Shown: positions 10,725 through 20,900 of the stretch, piece after piece
Position numbering within the stretch: position 1 is the first letter of the stretch
How the letters are laid out: each line of letters begins with the position of its first letter
Assembly (NCBI RefSeq): GCF_004138135.1
Contig: NZ_RYFD01000030.1
Coordinates: 1-53,949, forward strand
Direction: 5' to 3'
Origin: Candidatus Oscillochloris fontis
GTDB taxonomy: Bacteria; Chloroflexota; Chloroflexia; Chloroflexales; Chloroflexaceae
Length of the DNA: 53,949 bases
Notes under the pieces: generated by a model
Database searches by the model: none
What the model was told of the DNA's origin: nothing
Seen by the model: only the letters and a program-made list of their open reading frames with translations
Made by a program: the position numbers and the translations under genes

Positions 10725-11152
10725 GCGTGGGATTCCTCGTGGCTGGCCGACTGGTGCTGCACCAGTTCAACCAGAACACCCTGCCCGCCCGCCTTGGGGT
10801 GGACAAAGGCGACCAGGGTATTGTGAATACCGGGGCGGGCTTCGCGGTCTATCATTGGCACGCCTCGGCTACGCAACTCAGCCAGAGCAGCGGCAATATC
10901 ATCAACGCGATAGGCAATGTGGTGTATCCCCGGCCCCTTCTCGCGCAGGAACTTGGCAAAACTGGCATCTTCGGAGGTTGGGGCGATCAGTTCGAGGAGC
11001 GTGTCGCCCATCCGGGCCACGCCAATATCGGCGTGGCGTTCGGGCAGCGCAATGCGCTCCCACTCCATGATACCGAATGCCTGGCGGTAGTGCGCAATCG
11101 CCGCATCCACGTCGGCAACCACAAACCCAATATGGTCAATCAGTGTAAACAT
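10721..11152 (-). CDS. mce: Methylmalonyl-CoA epimerase (VOC family)
   Basis: Interconverts (2S)- and (2R)-methylmalonyl-CoA in propionyl-CoA metabolism, used in Chloroflexales by the 3-hydroxypropionate cycle or propionate breakdown. The 143 residues show two glyoxalase/VOC modules. Metal-ligand candidates are His7 in LIDHIGFVV, a histidine in GIHHIAYRV and the glutamate in GVLVELVQ. The ATG at 11152 is chosen because the open frame upstream runs through the repeat element of copy C. GGAGGCAGAGAC precedes it. The stop overlaps the next gene (ATGA). Confidence 0.9.
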   Translation of the reverse strand: MFTLIDHIGFVVADVDAAIAHYRQAFGIMEWERIALPERHADIGVARMGDTLLELIAPTSEDASFAKFLREKGPGIHHIAYRVDDIAAALAELRSRGVPMIDREARPGIHNTLVAFVHPKAGGQGVLVELVQHQSASHEESHA

Positions 11153-11177
11153 GTCTCTGCCTCCAAGGTGTAGCGGA

Positions 11178-11318
11178 TGGGTAAAGTCCTGGGGGCTACG
11201 CCCCAAACCCCAAAGTTTCTGATTTTTTGGCGGCTGCGCCGCCAAAAAATCAGAAACAAGAGATCTTCGGGGGCGGCTGCGCCGCCCCCGAACCCCCACC
11301 GGAGGTGGCTTTGCCCAT
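11178..11318 (+). repeat. Multi-hairpin element, copy C (complete)
   Basis: The clearest copy. Outer arms are ATGGGTAAAG (11178-11187) and CTTTGCCCAT (11309-11318), with one mismatch. Inside are GGGGGCTACGCCCC, a perfect 20-bp stem (11215-11234 with 11238-11257), the core AGATCTTC, a perfect 12-bp stem TTCGGGGGCGGC/GCCGCCCCCGAA (11266-11292) and CCACC/GGTGG. Folded, this gives a cloverleaf-like multi-branch structure. It sits between divergent genes, so it cannot be a simple terminator for either. Confidence 0.85.
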
Positions 11319-11448
11319 ACTCTAAGCGGATGCGGGTATTATACGCGCCGATAGGTTATTTCGGCAAGAATATGCGTTGAGGTTAGGGCTATGCGGGCAT
11401 ATCTTAGGATACAATAGACACGCACACCCTCTCTATAGGCTAGTAGCG

Positions 11449-13599
11449 ATGGCAATGCAGTCCGATCAATCGGTACAGGAATTGAGCCTCCTTCGTGATG
11501 TGGCGCGCCTCTTAGCGGCGGATGAGCCGTTACCCCTGCGACTGCACAACTTCTTTTTGGTATTGCGCGAGCAGATCCACTACCGTGATGCGCGGATCAC
11601 CTGCTGGCTGCAATCGGCGCGCCCAGGAAGTAGTCGGCAGCACTTCTACTCGCCCGATGCATGGCCCTACCCGTGGAACGACTCGTTGACACGGACGGTT
11701 GCGCGTGAAGATGCGATCACCCGCCGCATGATCGGGTTAGGGATCGGGGGCACGGCGGGAGCGCAGTTGCCCGCAGCACGGGCGGCCTATGTGGGGGTCG
11801 CCATCCGTTGGGGTGGGCGCTTGTGGGGGGTGCTCGAACTGCGCGCCGAGGATGCTGCGGATGTGCAGGTGGTCTCGGATGCGCTGATCCATGGCGTGGT
11901 GCCCCAACTTGCAGCGGCGATTGCGGCGGCGGGCGCACAGCCAGAGTACCTAGCGCGTACCGAACGGAGTAGTGATACGCCCACCGGAATCACCCTGCGC
12001 AGTGATGATAAACAGCGCCTGCTTGCGCTGCGGAGCAATCTGGATGCCGCGATTGACCTGCACGAGATGCTCAGTTTGCTGTTGCGGCAAGCAATGGAGA
12101 CCAGTGGGGCTGAGACGGGGGCGGTGGCGCTGGTGGATCACGAGCAGGATGAGTTGGTGTTGCATACCTTTGAGGGCTTTAGTGCTGAGGTGAAGCCGAC
12201 CCTTCAGAGTGACCCCCGGCAGCGCTGGAGTATCCATAACGGGCTGGCGGGGCAGGCGGCGATCAGCCAGCGCGCCTTGTTGGTGCGCGATGTGACGGTG
12301 GAGCCGGGGTTGCACGCGGCGAGCGCGGGCTTACACGCCGAACTGGCCGCACCGATCATCATCAATACCGCAACAGCGGCGGTGCTCATCCTGAGTAGCC
12401 CGCGCTCCGATGCCTTCGGTGAGGATGAGTTGGCCTTTGTGCGTGCGTTGTGTGCGCGTGCGGCGTTGCCGCTCAGTCGGGCGCTGCGCTACCAGGAGGC
12501 GATTGAGAACGCACTCTACTTAGGCCAGGTCTTTAGCAATCTGCCCACCGGCTTGGCACTGATTGACATCAACGGCAAGGTGCTGCGCTCCAACCCAGCG
12601 TGGGATCTGTTGTGGGGTCTGCACGGGGTGGCGCACCACGAAACCTTCCATGTCACGCTGGATCTGATTGAACATCTGCTACCACGACTGCAAGAGCCAC
12701 TCAAACTGACCGCTTTCTTCGATCAGATGCAGCGGACACCGGGCAATGATCTGCTCACGACGGTGCATCTGATCAGCCCGCGTCAAGATCTGGAACTACG
12801 TGCGGTACCGACCCGCGACAGCAAGGATCGTATCACCGGGCGGTTGTGGGCGGTGAGTGATGTGACCCGCGAACGCGAGGCGGATCGGCTGAAGAACGAG
12901 TTTGTCTCGATTGTCTCGCACGAACTACGCACTCCACTAACCTCGATCCTGGGCTACACCGAACTGTTGCGCACCCGCGAGTTTGCGCCGGAGGAGCGGC
13001 AACAATTCATTACCACCGTTTTTAATGAAGCCGAGCGGCTCTCGCAGTTGGTCGAAGATCTGCTCGGCATGTCGCGCATTGAGGCGGGCAAGGTCAAACT
13101 GAATCGCTGGGTGATCTCGCTGACCAACATTGTCTACGAACTAACCACCCAACTCAATACATCACTGATCAAACACCGCTTGCTGATTGACATTGTGGGT
13201 GAAATTCCACCAATCTATGCTGACCGCGACAAAGTGAAGCAGATCATCTTCAACCTACTGACCAATGCGATCAAGTATAGCCCGGAGGGTGGCGAGATCC
13301 AGTTGATGATCCGCGAGGCGCAGCGCCGCGATCTGCCGGAGGATCATCCGGTGGGGCAATGGATCGTGGTGAGTGTGCGTGACGAGGGAATTGGGATTGC
13401 GCCAGAGGATCTTCCACGCATCTGGGAGCGTTTCTACCGCGTGGATAACACCAATACGCGCAAGATTGGTGGCACCGGGCTAGGGCTGAGCATCAGTCGG
13501 GCGCTGGTGGAATTGCATGGTGGGCGGATTTGGGTGACGAGTACGTTGGGGCAAGGCTGTCGGTTCTTTTTCACCTTGCCGGTGGCGGGGATGGTATAA
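11449..13599 (+). CDS. Soluble sensor histidine kinase with GAF and PAS domains
   Basis: Two-component histidine kinase of about 716 residues without transmembrane segments, so a cytoplasmic sensor. Residues about 1-170 resemble a divergent GAF-like input, about 195-370 a second GAF domain, about 375-480 a PAS domain. The dimerisation domain has the H-box SIVSHELRTPL with phospho-acceptor His491. The ATPase domain has the N-box (NLLTNAIKYSPEGG), G1 (DEGIGIAPEDL), F-box (ERFYRV) and G2 (GGTGLGLSIS). ATG 11449 or 11455 is the likely start. No response regulator is adjacent. The next gene encodes a cyclase-ATPase protein 53 bases downstream. Confidence 0.88.
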   Translation: MAMQSDQSVQELSLLRDVARLLAADEPLPLRLHNFFLVLREQIHYRDARITCWLQSARPGSSRQHFYSPDAWPYPWNDSLTRTVAREDAITRRMIGLGIGGTAGAQLPAARAAYVGVAIRWGGRLWGVLELRAEDAADVQVVSDALIHGVVPQLAAAIAAAGAQPEYLARTERSSDTPTGITLRSDDKQRLLALRSNLDAAIDLHEMLSLLLRQAMETSGAETGAVALVDHEQDELVLHTFEGFSAEVKPTLQSDPRQRWSIHNGLAGQAAISQRALLVRDVTVEPGLHAASAGLHAELAAPIIINTATAAVLILSSPRSDAFGEDELAFVRALCARAALPLSRALRYQEAIENALYLGQVFSNLPTGLALIDINGKVLRSNPAWDLLWGLHGVAHHETFHVTLDLIEHLLPRLQEPLKLTAFFDQMQRTPGNDLLTTVHLISPRQDLELRAVPTRDSKDRITGRLWAVSDVTREREADRLKNEFVSIVSHELRTPLTSILGYTELLRTREFAPEERQQFITTVFNEAERLSQLVEDLLGMSRIEAGKVKLNRWVISLTNIVYELTTQLNTSLIKHRLLIDIVGEIPPIYADRDKVKQIIFNLLTNAIKYSPEGGEIQLMIREAQRRDLPEDHPVGQWIVVSVRDEGIGIAPEDLPRIWERFYRVDNTNTRKIGGTGLGLSISRALVELHGGRIWVTSTLGQGCRFFFTLPVAGMV

Positions 13600-13652
13600 T
13601 GGAAAAAGCTTTGTTACATCCTATACACTTCCATATACGCTAGGAACAAAAA

Positions 13653-16600
13653 ATGCAACCTGTTTCTCGGCCCACAGCGATACTGCGACGGCTGTTGAAC
13701 CAGGAACTATTCGCACATGTCACCTCCACGACGCCAACGCAAGAGGGAATTGCTGCGGCTATTACTCAATTAGAGCGTGAGATAGGTGCGCTGGCAACTT
13801 TTGTCCCCGAACCAGTCATCGTACAACACCTCAACACCCCAACCCCCGGGAACGTGAGCGGTGCCTTCTGGGAGGGCTCAATCCTCTTTGCCGATCTCTC
13901 TGGCTTTACGGCACTTTCAGGAACATTGAGCCGCTTAGGAAAACAGGGTGCAGAAGAGATCTCCAGTATTATCAATGCCCTCTTTGATGCGCTCGTCGTC
14001 GAGATAAGCATGCATGGCGGGGCATTGCTCAAGTTTGGCGGCGATGCACTAACCGCCTTCTTTGATGCACACACGCTTGGTGGCGATCATGCCCATCGAG
14101 CGTGTCATGCTGCCCTCTCCATGCAAAAGCGGATGACCCAATTTAGCGCCCTCGGCACCCGGGCGGGTATCTTTCGGCTACAGTTACGGATCGGTGTCCA
14201 TAGTGGACGTGTATTCGCGGCCCATGTCGGGGATCAGAGTCATATCGAACTGGTCATCACCGGGGAAGATGTTAATCGTGTAGCACTCGCGCAGGAGATT
14301 GCGAGAAGCGGTGAAATTGTAATCTCAGATGCAACACGATTACTGATCAATGATGCAGATCTGGCCGTTCGCCGCACGGGGTTCTTTCACCTGTGTGAGG
14401 TTCAAGGGCCAGTACCACCACCAATTGCTTCGACGAGCCGTAGCCTCATCGAGCAATGCGTACTGCAAGCCCATCATAGCGGCGTTGACGGGATCATTGC
14501 CCTTGCGGAGCGCATTGCCGCCCTCGAACCATACCTTCCACACAGCATGCCTCGGCGCTTTCTGTTAGCAACCGAGAGCTTGGTTGGTGAATTTCGCCCC
14601 GTCACAACCCTCTTTATCCATTTCTGGCCCTTTAGTGACATGCTCACCTTTCTGCGACACAATCCGAGCCTCGCAGCACAGATACTCAATACCTACTATC
14701 AGCGAGCACAAGAGGCTATTCATCAGTTTGGTGGAATTGTTAATAAAGTAGACATGTACACCCATGGTGATAAGCTCATGGCACTCTTCGGTGCGCCGTT
14801 TGCCCATGAAGATGATGCGGAACGTGCCGTGCGTGCCGCGCTCATCATGCGGCATGTCCTTGAGGCGGCCAATGCCGAGATTAGCCAGATATTGCCGGAA
14901 TGCCCGTTACACATACATCAGCGTGCCGGGATTAATACCGGCATCGTATTTGCAGGGCTGGTTGGGGGCACGATCCGACACGAGTATACGGTGATGGGGC
15001 AGGCGGTCAATCTCGCCGCGCGCCTGATGAGTAGCGCAAGTGAGCAGAGTGTCGTGATTTCACCCGCGACACGCCGCGCAGTTGAACACCGTTTTCTCTT
15101 GCACGAGTTACCACCTGTCAATCTCAAAGGGATTGAGCAACCCGTCGCGATTGCAGAAGTTGTGCGTCCGCTACTTGATGAGAAAGCCCCACAGCGGCGG
15201 ATTGGACTTAGCCATGATGTTGTTGGTCGAGTCAGCGAGCTTGCGCAACTGACCGCAGCCGGACAAGTGGCCCTTGGCGGCAGCGGGCGACTCGTAGTAC
15301 TCATTGGTGAAGCGGGTGTTGGTAAGACATGCCTGATTGATGCAACCTTACGCCGCTTGGCGCATCCATGCGACGATCCTGAGTCGTTAGAGTCACCCTA
15401 CCGCTTGTTACAGGTAGCAAGTGAAAGCTACAACCAGACAACACCCTTCAATACCCTACGCCAGTTGTTACGCTTAGTGTTAATTCCTGAAGCGTATGGG
15501 GCAACGATAGCCTCTATGGTGCAACAGGTTCATACACGAGTTACCGAACTTGTACCGGATCTGGAGCGTTTCATCCCATTGTTGGGTGAAATCCTGGGCT
15601 TACCAATCGTCGAGACGAGTCTGATCACGGCGTTGAGTGCCGAGCAACGCCGTGATCGTAGACGCGAAATGATTGCGGCGATTCTCCTTACTGCTGCCCA
15701 CCAGCGCCCGCACGTTATCATTCTTGATGATTTACATTGGATTGATGCCTCATCACTCGATCTCTTAGCAACAACCTTTGAACAACTTGCAACTGCACCA
15801 CTCTTGATTCTGGCTGCCCATCGTCCTGAGCCAACTATTCATGCAGTCTATCGTCATCTGGCCCAGTGTCTGATCTTAGAGATTGGTCTGCTATCAAGTG
15901 ATGAAGGGCGTGAGCTTATTCGGCGCATCCTTGGATCAGTACCACCACCAGAACTGGAAGAATTGCTGTTGGCAAAAAGCCACGGCAACCCCTATTTTAT
16001 TGAAGAGTTCCTGCATGGGCTACGCGATAACGGTGAATTGGTACGTACTGCCGAAGGCTACCATCTGAGTGTTCCCGCAAGCGCCATACGTATTCCCGAT
16101 AGTATCGAGGGGGTCATTACTGCACGGCTTGATCGCCTTGAGGAACAGACCCATGCCATTTTACAGGTTGCGTCGGTCATTGGGCAGCATTTCACCTATG
16201 CGATTTTAGCCCATCTAGTGAGCCGTGCGGACACGCTCTCCTATCAACTCGACCGGCTTGATCAGGCGGCCTTGATTGCGCACGAATCATCACATAGCGC
16301 CCTGGACTATCTCTTTCGCCACGCGCTGATCCGTGATGTCACCTATGAGAGCCTCCTCTTTACGCGGCGACGTGAGCTCCATCAGCGTATCGCTCAGATC
16401 ATCGAAGCGGCGGGGGGCGCAGATGCTGATGATCAATTAAGCCTGTTAGCACGCCATTACCTGCTTGCCGAACAGTGGTCGCAAGCCTTTACGTATCATG
16501 TGCGGGCAGGCCGCTTGGCTCAAAAGCGATTCGCAAACCGTGAGGCCATTACCTTCTTTACTGAAGCAATGAAGCTGCTTGATCAGCATGCGTCTGATAT

Positions 16601-17873
16601 TACACATGAGCATGCAGATTCGATAGATGATGTGGTTATTGAAGTTCATGAGCGTCTTGGTTGGTTATACAACTTGGTCGGTAATTATGATCTATCGCTA
16701 ACTCATTACGAAGTTGCACTGGCCATGCTGCATGCTACAGCACTGATTCCACAACTACGTCTATTCCACCATATCGCCCGTGTGCATGAGCAGCGTGCCG
16801 ATTATGAAACGTCCTTTGCATGGATTAGCCGTGCCGAAATACTCCCAGTGGCAGATACGCATCCAATCAAGGTGCGCTGTCTGTTACTAGGAGCGGGCAT
16901 GCATGCACGGCAGGGTCGCTATCAACAAGCGCTTGAACTCACCAATCGCGCATTGGAAGCAGCCGAACAGGACAACCATCAGCATAATCAAGCCCATGCC
17001 CTTAAACTGCTCGGAAATACATGGATCAACATGGGCGAAAATGGCCGTGCCCGTGAGGTGCTTGAACGAGCAGTAACGCTCTACCGAAGCGTTCATGATC
17101 TTAAAGGCTTGGCCGATGCGCTGAACGATCTAGCCACCCTGTACCATGAATTGGGCGAACTTGAAGCGGCGCGCACAACCTATGAAGAGGCTATCGAGTT
17201 AGCCCAGACGGTTGGTGATGTCTATAGTGAGGCCATGATCGCCAACAACTTAGGCGATCTCTTCAAATTGGTAGGCCGCTATGATGCCGCAGTAGAACAA
17301 TTTGAACGCAGTCTACGCCAGTTCACAAAACTAGGTTCGCAGTATGGTATTGCGGTTCTACAGCTCAATCTGGGCGCAACATGGCTGGATCACGGCGACC
17401 TTGCGCGCGCCGCAACCTATTTTGATCGTGCCGATCATCTCTTGACGGCCCAAGGTGCCGAGGATGTCCGCCCCGAACTTGAGCGCTATCGGGCGCAGTT
17501 GACGCTACAACAGGGTGATCTTGATGGTGCGCGGGTTGCAATTGAGCAAGCATTGGAGACGGCCCAACGCCTAGAGGCTCACGGTGAAGAAGGTATCACA
17601 CGCCGGATGTATGCGCAGATCTTGGCAACCTATGGTGATCACGCTACCGCTTGGATCGAGTTGGAACGTAGCTTGGCGCTACTACGTGAAGCAGATAGCG
17701 CCCACGAAATTTGTCGCACATTACTGATGCAAGCCGATCTCGCCCCCGTAATCGGGTATGCCCAACTAGGGCAAGGCGCACTTGATACAGCAGTAGCACA
17801 GCTTCATCTTATTGGCGCACGCCACGATCTAGACACGGCTGAACGTATCCGTACGCGGCACGGCTATCACTAG
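13653..17873 (+). CDS. Double class III cyclase - AAA/STAND ATPase - TPR signalling protein
   Basis: A multidomain signalling protein of 1406 residues. The first cyclase homology domain (about 70-240) keeps both metal aspartates: Asp81 in FADLSGFT and Asp131 in FGGDALTAFF. The second (about 310-500) has His323 where the first aspartate is expected (LFIHFWPFS) but keeps Asp373 and the VNLAARL segment. An AAA_16/STAND NTPase follows, with P-loop GEAGVGKT (552-559) and Walker B IILDDLHW (Asp692). The last 450 residues are TPR-like helical repeats. Nucleotide cyclase activity with ligand- or partner-controlled ATPase is inferred. The proteins of this architecture are common in Chloroflexota and Actinobacteria; targets are unknown. 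Confidence 0.85.
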   Translation: MQPVSRPTAILRRLLNQELFAHVTSTTPTQEGIAAAITQLEREIGALATFVPEPVIVQHLNTPTPGNVSGAFWEGSILFADLSGFTALSGTLSRLGKQGAEEISSIINALFDALVVEISMHGGALLKFGGDALTAFFDAHTLGGDHAHRACHAALSMQKRMTQFSALGTRAGIFRLQLRIGVHSGRVFAAHVGDQSHIELVITGEDVNRVALAQEIARSGEIVISDATRLLINDADLAVRRTGFFHLCEVQGPVPPPIASTSRSLIEQCVLQAHHSGVDGIIALAERIAALEPYLPHSMPRRFLLATESLVGEFRPVTTLFIHFWPFSDMLTFLRHNPSLAAQILNTYYQRAQEAIHQFGGIVNKVDMYTHGDKLMALFGAPFAHEDDAERAVRAALIMRHVLEAANAEISQILPECPLHIHQRAGINTGIVFAGLVGGTIRHEYTVMGQAVNLAARLMSSASEQSVVISPATRRAVEHRFLLHELPPVNLKGIEQPVAIAEVVRPLLDEKAPQRRIGLSHDVVGRVSELAQLTAAGQVALGGSGRLVVLIGEAGVGKTCLIDATLRRLAHPCDDPESLESPYRLLQVASESYNQTTPFNTLRQLLRLVLIPEAYGATIASMVQQVHTRVTELVPDLERFIPLLGEILGLPIVETSLITALSAEQRRDRRREMIAAILLTAAHQRPHVIILDDLHWIDASSLDLLATTFEQLATAPLLILAAHRPEPTIHAVYRHLAQCLILEIGLLSSDEGRELIRRILGSVPPPELEELLLAKSHGNPYFIEEFLHGLRDNGELVRTAEGYHLSVPASAIRIPDSIEGVITARLDRLEEQTHAILQVASVIGQHFTYAILAHLVSRADTLSYQLDRLDQAALIAHESSHSALDYLFRHALIRDVTYESLLFTRRRELHQRIAQIIEAAGGADADDQLSLLARHYLLAEQWSQAFTYHVRAGRLAQKRFANREAITFFTEAMKLLDQHASDITHEHADSIDDVVIEVHERLGWLYNLVGNYDLSLTHYEVALAMLHATALIPQLRLFHHIARVHEQRADYETSFAWISRAEILPVADTHPIKVRCLLLGAGMHARQGRYQQALELTNRALEAAEQDNHQHNQAHALKLLGNTWINMGENGRAREVLERAVTLYRSVHDLKGLADALNDLATLYHELGELEAARTTYEEAIELAQTVGDVYSEAMIANNLGDLFKLVGRYDAAVEQFERSLRQFTKLGSQYGIAVLQLNLGATWLDHGDLARAATYFDRADHLLTAQGAEDVRPELERYRAQLTLQQGDLDGARVAIEQALETAQRLEAHGEEGITRRMYAQILATYGDHATAWIELERSLALLREADSAHEICRTLLMQADLAPVIGYAQLGQGALDTAVAQLHLIGARHDLDTAERIRTRHGYH

Positions 17874-17937
17874 ACCCCCTATATACCAACGCTAACGGAT
17901 TAACAGCCTCGGCTGCTTATTGTCTAGGGAGGACAAT

Positions 17938-20900
17938 ATGGCAAAGCACTCTCTGTACCGTCATGGGATTGTCCTGCTGACAATCACCCTCGCTATGCTG
18001 CTCCTGGCACTCCTTTCCTCCCATAACGCTCATGCAGCTACATGTACCTGGACAGGCACTGTTAGTACGGACTGGAATACCCCAGCCAATTGGAATAATT
18101 GTGGTGGTGTGCCACTTGCTACCGATCAAGTAACGATTTTTTCCGCCACCAACCAGCCAGTAATCAATACCGATACAAGTATTACGGGTTTGTCGATCTC
18201 TACGTATGTAACGCTGACTATCGAGGCCAATGCGACCCTCACGGTATCTGGTAATGTTGGCATTGGTAGTATGTCAACGGTCACCGGCGCGGGGACGTTG
18301 GTCTTTCAGGGGGCCACCTTCAACAATAGTGGCAGCGTGGCAGTGGCGCAGACCCGCTTCAGTGGTGGTAATCAACTCCTAGCGAATGGCGAGTGGACGG
18401 GTGCAGTCGCTATCAGTGCAAGTTCCAATACGGGCCTTGAGAACGCCACCATACGCGACGACTTAACAATTGATGCCGGGGCAACCGCCTATACGAATTG
18501 GTATTGGAGTCTGCGCGGGGGCGGTCTGGATAGCACGCCTAGCTTCACCGTGAATGGCACCTTTGCCACCAGCCCGAATGGAACATGGCTGGATGTGATT
18601 CATGACATAGAGAGTCCGGCTCCAACCGTGATCGGCAACGGCTCGGTGCAGGGACACATCCGCATCTGGGGACAGGGTGAAGGCTATGCCCTGGCACGCG
18701 GGAGCCTCGGCCCGCTCTCGTTCTACCAGGGCGAACTGCGGCTGGCCGAACCGACGCTGACGATTCAGAATCTCATCGCAAATGGCTATGGCGGCACGCT
18801 CCGCATTGATAGTGGGCAGACTCTCACTGTCCCCGGTGACATCGCTCTTGATGCAAGCACGACCATCACCGGCGAGGGGACGTTGGTCTTTCAGGGGTCC
18901 ACCTTCAATAATAGTGGTAGTGTGGAAGTGGCGCAAACCCGCTTCAGTGGCGCTAATCAGTTACTCACGAATGGCGAGTGGAAAGGCGCGGTGTCTATCA
19001 GTGCAGGCTCCAATACGGGCCTCGAATATGCCACCATCCGGGGCGATCTGACGGTTGATGCCGGGGCCACCGCCTATGCGAATTACTACTGGAGCCTGCG
19101 CAGTGGTGGCCCGGATACCACACCCACCTTCACCGTAAATGGCACCTTTGCCCCTAGCCCGAATGAGACATGGCTAGATGTGATTCATGAGACCGAAGAC
19201 TCGCCCCCAACCGTGATCGGCAATGGGTCGGTGCAGGGACGCATTCGCATCTGGGGGCAGGGCGGCGGCTATGCCCTGGCGCGCGGGAGCCTCGGCCCGC
19301 TCTCGTTCTACCAGGGCGATCTGCGGCTGGCTGATTCATTAACCATCAATGGTGATCTGTATATAGACTCGATATCGTCTATTATTTCCGGAGGGGCAGA
19401 TGCCGATACCCTACGTTTTGATGGCATCAACTTCGATAATCATGGTTCAATTAATGTTTCCACGTTGCAATTCGGTGGTACCAATACACGGATCAATTCC
19501 CTCGGCTCCCTCATACTCACCAACCCGGTAACTATCTTGTCGGGAGCATATTTCAGCCTCGCAAACGATCTTACCCTGCCGCAGATGGTCGTAGATGCCG
19601 GTGGCACGCTCGATCTCAATGGTCGAACACTCACCCTTGATAGCCCGTCCAGCCCGCAAATGACGCTTGACGGAACGCTTCAGGGTACGGGCGTTTTGTC
19701 CATTAATGGTGGAAGTGGTGAGTTGCGTAATCGTTATGGCACGCTTGCGCCGGGGGGGGAGGGCATTCAACACCTTACGATCAATGCCAACTATGTCCAA
19801 CTGCCAAGTGCCGCTCTGGCGATTGATATTGGCGGACCTAGCCCGACACAACATGACCAACTGACAATCAATGGGCATGCCACACTTGATGGCAGCCTCT
19901 TTCTAACACTGAACAACAGCTTCGTTCCATCGGCAAGCGACCAATTCATCATCATCAATGCGACGACCCACTCTGGTGCATTTAGTACGACGATGAGCCC
20001 ATCAGAAGCGCTCCTCGTACCAAACTATGCTAATTCAAGCACGGTTGAGGTGGCAATTGGTACAGTTGATCCACCATCTGTACTGAATGAAAGTGAGCCG
20101 AACAATAGCATCGAAACCGCCAACCAAGCCATCTTAACGGCAAATCGGGCTGAATACCAGGGCCACATCGCTTCTGCTGACGATGCGGATATCTTCGCCG
20201 TGTTACTCCCCCCCGGCGCAACGATCAGTGCCAGCCTGACCAACCTTACAGCGGATTATGATCTCGCCCTGATTGACAGTAGTGACATCAGTGCGATGGT
20301 GAATGATGGGGTAAGCCTCGATCAGACCGGCGACAATACGGTCATTGATGAGCAGGGGAGTATCGAGAGCATCGCTCGTATCCGTTCGATTGCTCGCATC
20401 CGTTCGATTGCCCGTATCCGCTCGATTGCCCGTATCCGTTCGATTTCGGCCAACCCTGGCACATCCGACGAATCCATCGGTGCATTTTTACCCCGTGGTG
20501 GCCTCGTCTATCTGGTGGTTATCAGTGCTGAGGGCGCTGCTGGCCCGCCCTATACCCTCCAGATCCATGCCGAACCGGGCCTTATGGCTAATGCTGCAAT
20601 TCAGTCGGGGCAAGCTAGTCTCAATCATCCGAGCGATGCAACGGTACGCACGCTCTTTATTCAGCATACGACCCGGATGCAGCAGCAGTATGGTGCGCTT
20701 GTGGGTGAAAGTAGCGCCCTTACGAGCCTTGCTGATCTACTCAATCCGAATAGTTCATTGCTAACCGATAGTAACGGCGTAGTCATCAATCTGGCTACGG
20801 ATCTTGATCCAACAACTGCTAGCCGCCTTGCAGCACTCTATACACAGTGGGATAACCGACCACAGCAGCCAGCACGGGCGAATGCCATTGCCCGCCAGAT

